This document shows, one piece after another, positions 45,751 to 59,000 of a stretch of 64,000 bases of DNA. The notes under the pieces are model-generated. The model saw only the letters and a program-made list of their open reading frames with translations, did no database searches and was not told the origin of the DNA. The position numbers were made by a program, and so were the translations under genes. This stretch comes from Hypericum androsaemum. Taxonomy: Eukaryota; Streptophyta; Magnoliopsida; Malpighiales; Hypericaceae. The stretch is taken from contig OZ023183.1 in NCBI GenBank assembly GCA_963995505.1, positions 14,814,671-14,878,670 of the forward strand, written 5' to 3'. Numbering within the stretch: position 1 is the stretch's first letter; every line of letters begins with the position of its first letter.

Positions 45751-47208
45751 TTTTGCAATTTTTGAAGCGTTTTGACTTTCGTTCCCGCGACAAAATAATG
45801 GTTCACACGTTGTAGAATAGTCGTTGTGGAAGATAATTATTTCATAAAGCGCAAAGTCTAATATGACCGTACGGCATCGTGAACGAGGAAGATTCGATCT
45901 GAATTTAAAAAAACGAAGTTAATCGTCATGGGCAACATTTATAATTCGAGTAGACATCATTGTTTAGTTGATTATTGATGCTAAAATGGACCCAAAAAAT
46001 TAGTTAGATGCTCAGTTTCACACAGACTTGTAATATACCATTAGGATGCAAAAAGTTACAATGCGGAATAATCGTGTGCAATTCACTTCAAATTTGATGT
46101 ACTTCTCTTCAAGAGAAGTACACTTTTGAATTAAGTATACAAATAGTAAATTACATCAAATTTTACAATGATCTATCCATGACTTCAAAAATATTATAAG
46201 AGGGTGCACTTTTAAAATGTACCAATTATAAAGAGAAGTATATCGATATTGATATGGGTAGTAAAATTTTATCATAGTTAATCATAAATATGACTTAATA
46301 ATTTCAATAATATTTTTTAAAATATCAATGGTCTAAATATTGTTACTTAGATTATAAAATTAATCAATATCGATGTCTATATCATGACATGCATTTTCTG
46401 ACAGGCTGGACGGCACCGGGTCGGTAATATTATCTTAAGATGGAACGTACTACGTAGGGACTGGTCAATGTTTAATTTGGGGAACAAGCTGGCAGGATAA
46501 TATAACATCACTTTGATTGATAGAATTGGTTGACTGACTCGCACTCTTTGTTTTTGTTGAGAATGTGAGTCGCTCTTTTTTTTTTTAGGGAATGACTCGC
46601 TCTTTCAACACTTCGATTTATAACATCATCGAGTAACCTTGCCAATTAGCCAAAGGTACCGAATCTTCTTCACCGTCGTTGCATCTGTTTAGTTACGTTT
46701 CTCAATTTGTGTCTGATTTTGGTCACAGGCTCCTCAATTCTAACATGCATGCCTTAGAAGTCCAAACCCAACAACATAGCTTTCAAATCTTAAAAAAAAC
46801 ATAGCTTTCAAATCTTAAAAAAAACATAGCTTTCAAAGGGTGTTTTAAGTCTTGGGACCATATTGGACAAATAAAGCCTACAGACTGATGTTTTCCAGTC
46901 CCCATGGAAAGGCTTTAGGTTTTTTTTAACAGTAAAAATTTTATTAATACTAATGTTATGTACATAGCAAACCCCTCTCTTTTAGTGAGTGGGATTCTCA
47001 CGTACCGAGTTGGTACAGAGTTATTACCACGGATCTCACTAAAAAATTTGTCATGATAAAATTATGATAAAATTACGTGGAATAAAAACTGTAACAGAAA
47101 AAAGCACCCAAGATTACTGCGATTTGAGATTTCACACCACTGTTCCTAGAATTAATAGATTCCTATGCAATAAACCAACGGGAAAGGCTTTAGGTTGTTA
47201 AGTGTCTC
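45751..47208. other. Intergenic, no gene seen
   Basis: AT-rich. A 25-bp unit starting ACATAGCTTTCAAATC is repeated two and a half times at about 46774-46840. Nothing else is recognisable. Confidence 0.5.
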
Positions 47209-47518
47209 TGTTAGAATATGAATCTCACATGAATTACGGGACTCATATGAGTCCTGTTTATAATATGGTGCCCGAGTAAGTCTAACTCATCGTATTAAAA
47301 TTTTGGTTTGAAATCGAAAACTCTAACATGGTATGGTATTCGAGTAATCATGTCCAATCCTCGGGCCAAAAACAACCATGTTTTATTGGATGTGAAGCGA
47401 AATGTTCAAGGTTATGTTGGTGGTAAGATTGGAGTATAGATCCCACACTGATTAATGGACTTACACGAGTTTTATTTATAACCGTTAAATTTTGGATCGG
47501 ATATGAATAAATCGAACA
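47209..47518 (+). mobile_element. Second, older TRIM-like element
   Basis: Two diverged terminal repeats (47209-47328 and 47415-47518) begin TGTT and end AACA. They share TGTTTATAA/TATTTATAA and TTAAA(A)TTTTGG motifs. After the left copy comes TGGTAT, only the first half of a Met-tRNA primer site. The layout and size match the TRIM in NSR intron 1. Confidence 0.65.
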
Positions 47519-48916
47519 TTTTTGTCTATCCATTTCAGCCAAAACAATATATTTCTAAAAATATTTTGGGTTGGTAAAACAATAATTTTGGTTATGGATA
47601 CTTTAGTAATTGGAGTTCGTAGTACAAAATTTTAAGTTAGAGTGAAAATTCAAACAGTAAAATGAAATTGTGTCTCGCCAAACACCAAGAATCGTACCCT
47701 ATGATGTATTCGCAGTTAACAACAATAAATTATCCTTGGCCTAAACTTTGTATCCAGGGCTTCATCTCGTAAGAAAAGAGGACGGTGACCTCTAGAAATT
47801 TTAGGGCACATTAGCAATGTTTTGGAATTTTAGGTTTATTTTTGGAACTTTATTTCCTTAATTGACATGATTTGAATTAGTTATTTTAAGACCTTATTCT
47901 TGTTTTCTTTTAAACTCTACTATATAAGGGTTTATAATCATAGGAATATCATCTTATTCGCAATTATTATTCCGAGATCGTTCTTCCACTTTGGGACCCC
48001 TGCACGAACCTTTGGTTGGCATTCACTTTGCCTTTGTTGACCGTCTCTATTGGACAAAAATATCCACAAGTTAGAAGATTGATCGAGAGTGTGGTAGAAG
48101 AAAACAACAGCCCTTAAACAAGCCTCTTTTGCCACTATTAAATAGTCATATCCGAATCAAACATGATTAGTCACTTCGGTAGATTTTCGTATACCATATG
48201 TAAAAATAAAATAAAATAAAAAAACCAAGCCTCATCTGATTCCGAAACTTGAGCTTCCACGATCGGTTCTTTTGTAAAAGTTGACGAGTCCACTGTATTA
48301 AAAAAATCAGTTTGATGTGTCAGAATCTGTTTATAGGTAGAGAGGAGGATTGAGTGGAGGGATTTAATCCAAATCCTCCGCCTTCTAATGGAGGATCTTG
48401 GTTTAAGTCAGCTACCCTGAATTAGTGTCTATCATGATTCATGATTTCACATGATGCTTCAGATTTCATTACAAAGTTATTGTCTAATCCGAGTAACTAC
48501 GTTAAAACTTGATGGTATGATGATCTATGTGACAATATAAAATTAGAACTCAAACTTGAAATAATCGAAAATACGTTGATCCTAATGTTCGATAATTTTG
48601 GTATTTAGTTTTGTCCCGGAAGGGTCGATTTCGGCCTTTGTTTAAAGACAGAATCGTGTTTTGATGCATATGTCTGCCATTATGAAAAAAAATTAAATTC
48701 ATACTAACTTAGATTGCTTACAATATTGTGTATACAATAAAGCCAAACATGTAACAATTTTAAATAGTAACAGATTTAAATTTATTTGAAAATGTATGAA
48801 TTCAAATCTTATGAATATAAAAAAATATAATGTGGACAATTTTTTAACTAATTGGGTCAAAAACGTTCCATCTGAAGTTAAGGAATCCAATGCGCGTTTT
48901 CAGAGCTCCGGAGGAA
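47519..48916. other. Intergenic, no gene seen
   Basis: AT-rich, with only short random frames. No element ends recognised. Confidence 0.45.
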
Positions 48917-48925
48917 AATAATTTA

Positions 48926-49842
48926 GGGGAAATTACCCGTCCAAAGATTTGGTTAAATTATTATTTTAATACTTCTTATTTCAAAAGAAAATTTTAAATT
49001 ATTTTTATTAAACTCTAAAACTCTTGTTGTCAGAATCATGAAATTTTTCCATCGAAAAGACATATGAAATGACTTAATTGCCCTTCGGATAAAAAATAAT
49101 TAAAAAATAAACAACCATTCCCTCTCCTTCCTCCTCGCCCCTCTTTTCTCTCCTCCCGTCTCTCCCCTCATCTTCATCTTCAACTTCCACATTCCCAGGA
49201 AATCCAATCTTCAACCTCCATCCTTCAAGGAACCCACCATCCTGCCATTGCAATTGCTCTTAATTAATGGTAAATTAATTAATTGAGATTTATATTTGGA
49301 ATTTTGTAACCCAAACGAAGAAGTGGGGTTTTCCGGAGATTGGCTGGTCCGTTGCATCTGCGTAATGGCTGGCTCTTCCTGCTGATTTATTTAGTACTCG
49401 TGAGTGGTCTGGAACTGGGTTAACTTTAACACGTAAGGGGTATTTTGGGTGGGATTTGTTCGTCTTGGAGTGTAATTCATCACCTTGGTGGGTAGTCACA
49501 GTTTTGTGGTGGGGTTTGTCTGTTTTTGGAGAGAAGAAGTGGGAGGAAAATAATGGTGGTTTTCCTGGGGATGTGGAGGTTGAAGACGAAGACGAAGACG
49601 AAGACGAGGAGGAGAGAGAAGAGGGGCGAGGAGGGAAGAGGAGAGAGGAGAATTTTTTATTTTTTAATTATTTTTATCTAAGGAATAATTGGGTCATTTC
49701 AGGTGTCTCCTCGTCAGAGAAATTTTACGATTTCGACGATAGGAATTTTAGAGTTCAATAAAAGCAAAAATTTTCGATTTTAAAACAAGATGGACTAAAA
49801 TAGTAATTTAAACAAATTTCAAGGGTTAAGAATAATTTGTCC
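48926..49842. mobile_element. Non-autonomous MULE, smallest but one of the set
   Basis: A perfect 9-bp repeat AATAATTTA flanks it (48917-48925 and 49843-49851). The inverted ends of about 220 bases start GG(G/A)(G/C)AAATTA and are more diverged than in the other elements; the inner part shares CTCCTCGCCCCTCTT. The interior has a GAAGACGAAGACGAAGACGA run near 49580. No transposase. Confidence 0.8.
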
Positions 49843-49851
49843 AATAATTTA

Positions 49852-50440
49852 ACATAAGAAGACTTTTGTTTGCATTATTGCTTTCCAGTAGGATAGGTTT
49901 AGAATACTGAGTTTTAAATTTAACTTTATCCTCAACATGGCTTGCAACCTCAATCAAAAGCCAAGTTGGTCTTATAACTATAGTCTTTAGGCTTGTTTCA
50001 GATTATAGACTATTCGAATATCATTCAAACAGAGTCGAATAAGGATATATAAATAAAACTTAAAAAGTCATTTTCCTAGAAAGTGACAGAAAACTTAACA
50101 TTTTCATTGAAACTATTTGATATCGAGATACTCACCCGATGATTAATCTAAGTTTTAATCGAAAAAGATAACGCATCTACATTCTTAAAACTTGAATTAG
50201 TTAATGTAGCTAATCTGCTCGCTCTGCATGGTAACATAAAGTTAATTTTTTTTTGTCGAATAGTGAAAAAGTTTTCTTAATCAAACTAGAATGATATAAT
50301 GCTAGTTGAACCAAATAATTATTTGATGGTACAAAAAGTCAATTTGTCTTATGGGTCAAGTACGGAAAGTCAATTTAACCTCGAAGTAAAAGTAATAAAT
50401 GGGTCCCGACCAAAAAAAAAAGTAATAAATGGGTTACATC
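49852..50440. other. Upstream region of the extensin gene
   Basis: AT-rich, no other gene. GTAATAAATGGGT occurs twice just upstream of the TATA box (50391 and 50421), as a small local duplication. Confidence 0.45.
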
Positions 50441-50448
50441 CCCAATTC

Positions 50449-50456
50449 TATATAAA
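50449..50456 (+). promoter_or_regulatory. TATA box of the extensin gene
   Basis: TATATAAA lies 78 bases before the ATG at 50527. It suits a transcription start near 50482 and a short leader containing an ACACACACAAACACA run. Confidence 0.7.
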
Positions 50457-50526
50457 GGAGTGTAGGCACAATTGTGTTAGAAGCAGAAACACACACACAA
50501 ACACATTGTAGTGAAGTTTGGGGACA

Positions 50527-51909
50527 ATGGGAATCCCAATGGCGTCCCTAGTTGCCACTATCTTAGTGGTAACAATCTCTCTAATCTTCCCTACACAAAT
50601 ATCAGCCAACTACCCTTACTCCTCTCCTCCACCACCGCATCCTTACTACCACAAAACTCCGCCACCTCCTTATGTTCACAAGTCATCGCCGCCACCACCG
50701 CCGGTGCACCATTATCCACCTCACCACCCTCCCCATCCTTATGTTCACAAATCTCCCCCACCACCACCGCCGGTGCACAAGTATCCTCCTTCCCCTCCTT
50801 ATGTTCATAAGCCGCCACCCCCGATGCACCATTACCCTTCTCCTCCACCACCTTATGTTCATAAGTACCCTCCTCCACCCCCACCTTATGTTCACAAGTC
50901 TCCGCCACCACCACCACCTTATGTTCACAAGTACCCTCCTCCACCCCCACCTTATGTTCATAAGTACCCTCCACCACCACCTCCTTATGTTCACAAGTCT
51001 CCGCCACCACCACCACCTTATGTTCACAAGTCTCCGCCGCCACCACCGCCACCTTATGTTCACAAGTCTCCGCCGCCACCACCACCTTATGTCCACAAGT
51101 ACCCTCCCCCGCCCCCACCTTACGTCCACAAGTACCCTCCCCCGCCACCACCTTACGTTCACAAGTACCCTCCCCCACCCCCACCTTATGTTCATAAGTC
51201 GCCGCCGCCGCCGCCGGTGCACCATTACCCACCTCACCACCCTCCTCCTTACGCTCACAAGTCACCTCCACCACCGCCACCGGTGCACCACTACCCACCC
51301 CACCACCCTCCTCCTTATGTTCACAAATCTCCCCCGCCACCACCGCCAATGCACAAGTACCCACCACACCTCCCTCCTCCTTATGTTCACAAATCTCCCC
51401 CACCACCACCGCCAATGCACAAGTACCCACCCCACCACCCTCCTCCTTATGTCCACAAATCTCCCCCACCACCACCGCCAATGCACAAGTACCCTCCCCC
51501 ACCCCCACCTTATGTTCATAAGTCGCCGCCGCCACCGCCACCGCCACCGGTGCACCACTACCCACCTCACCACCCTCCTCCTTACGCTCACAAGTCACCC
51601 CCACCGCCGCCGCCGGTGCACCACTACCCACCCCACCACCCTCCTCCTTACGCTCATAAGTCACCCCCACCGCCACCACCGGTGCACCACTACCCACCCC
51701 ACCACCCTCCTCCTTACGCTCACAAGTCTCCCCCTCCACCACCACCGGTGCACCATTACCCACCTCACCACCCTCCTCCTTACCACCATTACCCACCTCA
51801 CCTCCCTCCTCCTTACCACCATTACCCACCTCATAAGTCGTCCCCACCGCCACCTCCCAAGAAGCCATATGAGCACAAATATCCTCCCCCTCCTCCCCAC
51901 CACTACTAA
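50527..51909 (+). CDS. Extensin-like cell-wall glycoprotein, His-rich
   Basis: This 460-residue single coding exon starts with a signal peptide (MGIPMASLVATILVVTISL, cleaved near ISAN at about 25). The rest is repeats of S/Y-P5-8-YVHK. I count 18 YVHK and 4 YAHK units, plus VHHYPPHHPPPY modules in the second half. In such proteins prolines become hydroxylated and arabinosylated, and Tyr/Lys residues support cross-linking in the wall. The His-rich modules are the unusual part. The codons repeat so exactly that unequal crossing-over probably changes copy number. The ATG at 50527 is the only one giving a signal peptide from its first residue; ATG at 50539 is a possible second. A 3'-UTR intron is likely. 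Large frames on the other strand are shadows of the repeat. Confidence 0.95.
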   Translation: MGIPMASLVATILVVTISLIFPTQISANYPYSSPPPPHPYYHKTPPPPYVHKSSPPPPPVHHYPPHHPPHPYVHKSPPPPPPVHKYPPSPPYVHKPPPPMHHYPSPPPPYVHKYPPPPPPYVHKSPPPPPPYVHKYPPPPPPYVHKYPPPPPPYVHKSPPPPPPYVHKSPPPPPPPYVHKSPPPPPPYVHKYPPPPPPYVHKYPPPPPPYVHKYPPPPPPYVHKSPPPPPVHHYPPHHPPPYAHKSPPPPPPVHHYPPHHPPPYVHKSPPPPPPMHKYPPHLPPPYVHKSPPPPPPMHKYPPHHPPPYVHKSPPPPPPMHKYPPPPPPYVHKSPPPPPPPPVHHYPPHHPPPYAHKSPPPPPPVHHYPPHHPPPYAHKSPPPPPPVHHYPPHHPPPYAHKSPPPPPPVHHYPPHHPPPYHHYPPHLPPPYHHYPPHKSSPPPPPKKPYEHKYPPPPPHHY

Positions 51910-52530
51910 AGGATAACGTCTGCTTAGCAAAGGTAATGGCATAATATTTTTTCGGGGAAGCATCATGAGAAAATATCGAAATTTTGATGATATTCCTATC
52001 CAACAAAATATAAGTTTACACCTTACCCAAAAATATATATTAAGTTTACAATATTCCTTTAACTATCCTGAGAACCGATAGGTTTTGTTTCATCAACGTG
52101 CGTAGACGATATTGCAATATTATTGAAAAGGTGGTGTTGTTCCCACCTACGTTCACAACATAAAAAGTTTTATACAGGAAATGACTTGGTAAATTACAAA
52201 AATTTCAACATTTTTTTAGATTTTTTATAGACAATAATTAGTGAATATTCGCTATATTTAGTTTTATTCAATTTTCATTGCTTCAAACAAAATTATTTTA
52301 AATAAAACCATTTATGTCATTGACGTGCGTTCCTAATCATGTATTTGTATGTGTTTTTTTGCAGGCAAGTGAGAGAGAAACGTTTGAATAAAGAAAGCAA
52401 ATGAGTACTTGCACTGCAGCGGCAAAAGAGGGAGCGATCGAGATCGAGATCGAGTTTCCGCGTTTGTTTCATTCAGACCTCATTTATAGTTTGAGCAGCG
52501 GATCAAAATCAATAAATTGGTGTGTTAACG
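51910..52530 (+). other. Extensin 3' region with a probable intron
   Basis: A donor AAAG/GTAATG at 51933 and an acceptor TTTTTTTGCAG ending at 52364 bound a T-rich stretch of 432 bases. Introns in the 3' UTR are known for extensin genes. AATAAA at 52386-52391 and AATAAATT near 52510 are candidate polyadenylation signals. Confidence 0.5.
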
Positions 52531-52730
52531 TTATGTATCAAAGTGAAGTCTGTATTTCGTAGTTTGTAATGTTGTTTCCCTTTGTTAATGAAGAACGTCC
52601 CAGTCATATTTTCCCAACTTCTAATCCAAGAGGTTCTTGTACTACTTACTGCTCCTCGTTTCTCAAGTGTCGGACTAGTTAATTCATTGCAACAAATTGT
52701 CAAAATAGTTATCAAATCGTTGAGGGACAT

Positions 52731-52750
52731 GTTCCTCGCATGCGAGGAAC
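52731..52750. repeat. 20-bp perfect palindrome
   Basis: GTTCCTCGCATGCGAGGAAC equals its own reverse complement. A related half (CCCTCGCATGTGAGG) follows about 35 bases downstream. The function is unknown. Confidence 0.9.
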
Positions 52751-55700
52751 TCCGTAACAATGGGCGAGGCGAGACGGGGCAACGTGTCCCTCGCATGTGA
52801 GGCTCCCCCTGCGATGACAAAGCGGGTTTGTATTCTCTTAAAAAGTTTTTAATTAAAGTCTTACCAAAAAATTATCTCTAAATAAGACTCGATAGTTCAC
52901 AACTCTAAATATTGTAGGTAAAAAAGTTTAACAGGCAAACATTAAATAAAAATTGGTGTCGTACTAATATAGAATAAATCAACACATGTATTGATGTGCA
53001 ATTAATCCAATAAAAACATATAAAAAATATGCCGGAGTCACAATATTGGATTACCGGATGGCGTTAAATCTCTTTGACGATCCAGCATGAAACATTTGTT
53101 GGAGTTGTAGAAGATCTATATAATGTACATGAAAAATCATAAATCTTGATACTTTAAATTATCAAATTAAAATATTTTTTCACAACGCGTGTAGGAAATT
53201 AGATTCGTAATATAATGAACGGAAGAAACTTTTACTAAAACTAAAAGTAAAGCAACCAAAAAATGAATCAGCCAGAATCCAATATGCACCACCGTCTTAA
53301 ACATTGATCTCTTTGGTTAGAAAATCCGAATAACGGAATTTCAAAGAGAACCAAAACTCTGAAATGGAAATAATTTATGGAAATTTTTTAAATAAAGCCA
53401 ATAAATTAACAATAGAGGAAACTTGGAGCTTTAACGAAAGTTGACGCATTAATCAATTTAAGGGGGCAAGCTGAAAACAAACCTAAATTCAAGTGATTAG
53501 TTATTAAAAATATGTCTATGGATCTTGAAAAAAGTTGTGGGGGCATGTGGATCAATTTTCCAAAAATTTGATCTTCAATCACTTTTTTATGAATTTTGAT
53601 CACCATTTCCGACAGATTAGGTTAGATTTGCGTCACTTTATTCTTTTTCCGGTCTCCATCACTAAAGCGGATATAATGGAAACAGTAGGAAAAAGAAAAT
53701 TCAACTATTGAATTATTGTCATCGCTCTACAGTTTCCAACGAATAGCATGCAGCCTAATCAACAACGTGCAGTATTCAATATTTTTGGGTTTTTCCCCCA
53801 CAAATATTATTGTTTTTGTCACGACTATCAGGACAAGGCCCACTGAGTAGGAATTTTTTTTAACGGTGATAAAATTTTAATTATTTAATGTTTCTGTTTT
53901 TCAATGACCGAGACATTTTGGTTACACCTTGGTTGGTTATTCAATATTTTAATGTGCCTTTCAATCCTGTTATTCAATGTAAAAAATGCTTCTTAAAATA
54001 TTTAAAATTTCAATCCATCATTTGGGTCAATGAAGAAAAGTAAACGCGATATAAAAAAATTGGAATAAAGACTAAATACCTCCCTACAGTTGGCAAAAAA
54101 TATCAATTAATTCCTGACACGTGAAATTGGCATATTAATGTGGACAATTACTACTCTGGCGACATTTCATTGTCCCAAATGGCATATAGCCAAATCATCT
54201 TGCTATGATGCCTATTCATCACTTAAAAAAATATAGTTAATACCTTTTGATTTAAAATCAAAAAATTAGAATGGAAAAACTCTAAATATACTAACAGCCT
54301 GGCAACTTTTTTTAGAATTTGTTTTGGGTAGGTAAATATATTTTATTATATAGGCGAAGGTAAAATGTGAAAAAAAGGTATTTACAAAGCCGACCCGAGT
54401 CCCGACCCCCCAACACCAGTACACCACCACTCCCCACCCCAGTGATGACACCGTACGAGAGTTGGCGGTAATGATTGTCATGAAACTTACTGGAGCTAAC
54501 AACCTCTTCCACGCCAACCAATGCCGGTGAAGCAAGCCAGTACCACCCACTTGGAGACTAGAAAATTGATGATGTGATACCATAGCAGTTTTTTATACGT
54601 GTTTTTTAAAGTTTTGGATTGAGTGGGACAACATAAAAGTTGTCTTTGTAGATTTAATTTCAACCATCAGATTTTATTAAAAATCGTGTCTACAGATTTG
54701 ACAGTCATCAAAAAGCGTGTCTGTAAGTCCAAAACCTTGATCCATTTTAGTAGGGATAAATCTTGTCCCCACTGAATCTAACCCTTTTTTAATTATGACG
54801 ATAAACTATCCCAATCAACTAAAACACGTAGGCTCTTATGAGATGCTGGAATTTTCCCCCGGTGTATATTAAACTGCCGGTCGATGAGCTTGATTCTTAC
54901 TTTAATCTAGGAATAGGATGGATATTCTAGTTTGGAAAGTTGAATCTATATATGATCATCGACTCTAGAAAAAATTTATTTTTAGATTTATACTCTTATT
55001 TTTAGGGTCCGCATGGTCTACACGATTGGCAGAATCCGACTCTTGAATTAAATACAAGATATTTTAGATAGTTTTTAAACATAAAATTCAAATAATCACA
55101 AATGCAACACATCTCATACGTAACACATCAACATTCAAAAAAAAATTTTAAGGTCTAGTTAGCATATGATAAAAAATATGGTAAAAAGGTAAAGGTAAAA
55201 CTCGACCCAAAGATTATGGATATTTCAACCATCTCAATAGCTTGATCAAACTATTTTAATCTTAAATACGAATATTTAAAAATATAACAGTAGAAAATAG
55301 TTGTTAAGAGAAATTGATCAATAATTTTTTAAGGAAAATTATTTACATAGAGAATTACATTTTGCCAGAATTTAAATTATAAACTTCCGTCAAATCGTCC
55401 TACACCTATACCATTACGTCAAACGTCCTTCGATAGAAATTGATCAATGTTAAAAATCTTACCTTACTCGAACGTAAATTAGTTTAGATACCTGAAAAGA
55501 AAATCACGAACCAATAGTTTGAGATATCCTGGGGCCAGGAACATCCGCCAAAAAGAAGTTCACAGGCAATTATTGTTAATCACGTAGATATTCATCTTCA
55601 ACCTAATCATCTGCGCCACATGTTGTCTTGAGTGTTAAAAATTCCTCCATATTTGCGAGGAAGTCGAAAATTCGAGCCCTTTCAATCGACTAACAAAACT

Positions 55701-56072
55701 AACAACTAATGCATCTTTACAAAACAGATTAGTTGCTGTATAGAGCGCGTCGCCAGTATTGTCTTCACTCTGTTCGAAAACTTCCTTGAACGGTTGAACC
55801 TCCAGAAATGAGGAATAATATCCACGAATCTTGGCTATGCAAGTACGTCTTATGTACAGAAACAAGACTACTAGTAATTTCTAACCATATGTACAAAATG
55901 CTGATTGTTGAATGGAAAAAAAAAACAAAATCTACTCTTGAAATTGTACTAAGCCTTTTGTGGGAACTCTCTCCTGTAAGCTGTAGAAGACGTTTAGCTA
56001 CTTCCGTGTCGTGGCAACAAAATCAGAAGTCATCAAAATTGGCCGGTTAGATTGTTTGTACAGGTAATTTGC
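52751..56072. other. Intergenic to the end of the kinase gene, no gene seen
   Basis: AT-rich, without domains or clear element ends. A minus-strand frame at 55635-55865 falls in the likely 3' UTR of the kinase. The plus-strand frame 55808-56050 also looks accidental. Confidence 0.45.
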
Positions 56073-59000
56073 TTAGCTGCTGGTATCGGGTTGAGGATTT
56101 TCCTGACACAAACATCTTCGAGTTAGAGAATCCTCGAGCCTACCTGATCAAAACTTCTCACAACAGCATTAAGAGCGAGATATTGCAAGTACCTGAAAAT
56201 TTTGAAGAATAGTTTCAAGTTCAACTCTTATCTCAGAGAAGGAGGGTCGCGAGGTAGGTTCTGCGTCCCAACATCTCTGCATCAACTCTAGCAGATCTGG
56301 ATGTGCATTTTCGGGAATTTCCGGACGATTTCCCTGTCATGGCATTGACGAAATATAAGTCATTTCAAGAGCTAGCATTTTTTTGTATAGGTATTAGCAT
56401 GTCCTTTTAACACATGAAAAGGAAAAAAAAAAGGGTTACTATGAGCGATGGGGAACCTTTTTCACGCCAAGAGCAGCTTGAAGTGGAGACTGGTCACTAT
56501 ACGGAAGCTGTAAACGAAAATACAGAGTTACAGCGGCCAGTAGACGACTCTAGCAGATTTCCTATAGTTATGTATTAGAAGAGCACTTGAGGAGCCTTGT
56601 ATAAATATAAAAACCTTCCGTGTCATTAGCTCCCAGAGTACGATAGCGAAACTGTATACATCTGCCTTCTCATCATATGGTTCGTGAGTCATAATCTTGC
56701 AAAAAAAGATGAGTACAATAAGTACTGAAAAGCATGAAGGATTCGGAGAGGAGATGAGCATATTCCAGAAGGATTAAAGGAACATTCAAGTACAAGCGGA
56801 AAGGTAAAGTAGATACCAATACATACAGAAAGCACGCAGAAGAAAATGTCGGATTCCCAAAATACTAGCTAGTTCCATCCTCCTTCCCATATACTTCCCA
56901 CATCAAAAGCCCCATTTCCCCAAGCGAAAAGAAAAAACTAGTACTGCTGCCAAATTATGATTTTGTCACATAAGACACATGGCATGTGTGGCACCATAAA
57001 ATAATGTTATGGACCTCTAAGGGTGTGCATTCTGGGGTCAGCACATCAAAATCGTTGGTTCATGGAAGAAATAGTATTACAAGAACTCCATGTAAAGCAT
57101 GAAGAGAAGCCAGTAGGAACGGAGGGAACGATAGAAAAGATTCTCGTCACAACAATAGATTCCCACCCCGAGAGCAGAGAAAGGTTCTAACATTTTTTGC
57201 CCCCAAATTTCTTTCTATTTACAAGGATCAATAGTGTATTTCATATTAGATACCTCAGGTGCCATCCATCTGTAAGTTCCAGTCTCTGCAGTCATATGTC
57301 CCCCTCCAACCAGGAACCGAGCAATACCAAAATCTGCCACCTTGACAACCTTGTAACAAGAAGTGACTAATTTAGTAACAGCAGAAATTTATTAGGACAA
57401 CAATCAAGTAAAAACACCGCAGTTGCAAGCAGTTTCCTTGTATAGCGGTTAAAAGAAAGCTGGAATGAACCCAAGAATCTAAGATTGGCACCATAGTGAC
57501 ACCACGACAAATGTGACAACCGATTCCAAGATAAAGTGAAGCAAAACCAACTGGAATAGAAAATATCATATCTTACATTATTGGCGTCCATCAACAGATT
57601 TGCTGTCTTCAAATCCCGATGTATGATATTCTTCTGGTGCAGGTACTCCATCCCTTTGGAAACATCTATTGCAAACTCCAGCAGTTGAGGGACTGTAATT
57701 ATTTTGTTCTTATCGTGCAAGTAATCAAAGAGACTACCTCCAGGCATATACTCTGCTAGCAAGAATTGTCAGAATTATGGGTCAATCAGCTGAATGGATA
57801 ACAAAATGGCCAGAAAAAGGGAACAAAAAAAGAAACTGTTTAATATCAAAGATAACCGGAAACAAACAAATCTAGATGTCTGAACTCAGAAACACATAAT
57901 ACTCATTTATTGGTTCTGTTCACAAGTGACACACATGCTTCTCAATTGGCTGACGAAATCAAATTTCTCCAAGCAATGCAATGTGGGGGTGGGGGAGTAC
58001 TGTGTAAAACAAGATTCCAAAAAATGAAACTGCTCCACACACAATTCACAGAGTACATAAATGTTCTAGATTTTTCTAGGATTGAATAAAAAAATCATAT
58101 CAGATGATGACATTATACACAAATGATAATAAAGATATGGTGATTCACACAGTGGACACCTGTTTAGCTAGTGCTCGGTTACTCGAGAACCCCATGCAAT
58201 TACAGTATCAGAGCTATAGAGCTTCTAACAGACGGGGAGAGAGAGAGAACCATAACCTAAGAAATAAATGAGCTTTTGATATTACCGATGTGCCTTTGAT
58301 ATCACACGATCATGGCTCCTGATTCCTCTCCTTTTGCCTTGGCCATAATTTTGGCGACAAATATCAACATTTTCAAAGGTAACACATAAACCACTAAGAT
58401 CGCTAACTCACACCAGCTGACTATGTTGAAGGCCTCTCTCCTAGCCTAGGTGGATTTGGTTTAACAATTCAAGTTTGGATGAAAGATATCCTATGGTTTA
58501 TAGGCCTGTTGAGATCCCAAGACTAATGATATAAGCTAGGGAGAAGCTAAATAAGGCTAATAGTAGCATAATGAATGATGTCAAAATACGAAAAATCAAG
58601 AAATGGTTTCTTGTTGGTTGATAAAAATGAGCTTGCCACATGTAACCGCCTTACAGCCCCAAACATACAAGGTCCAAAAATCCAAACTAAAAGAAAAACG
58701 AATGACTAAATCAAAGAAATGTAAGAGGCAGAAGCACCGTGGTTATGAGAACACATCACAGAAAGTACTGACCATAGCCTGAGTTGACGAAAGGAACAAC
58801 GTTATGCACAGCCTGAAACTCTTAGTTCCTTCCTCTGACTATACGTACAAGCACGCACGCAAGTGTATGACAGAGTCTCTGTGTCTAAATGCATTACAAG
58901 CAGAGGGGAAAAACACCAAATATGATATTTTGAAAGAATGAAAAGGTCTTGCACATCATTGACTACCTAAGTCTACCATGACACCACATCTGAGTCATCG

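Noticed and set aside
50591..52006. 471-codon minus-strand frame and two others across the extensin gene
   Set aside because: Shadow frames of a Pro-rich repeat. Only the plus frame has a signal peptide, a TATA box and a known family.
55635..56050. Possible extra exons of the kinase beyond 56073
   Set aside because: The last exon 56073-56102 ends in an in-frame TAA and completes a normal-length protein; the rest looks like 3' UTR.
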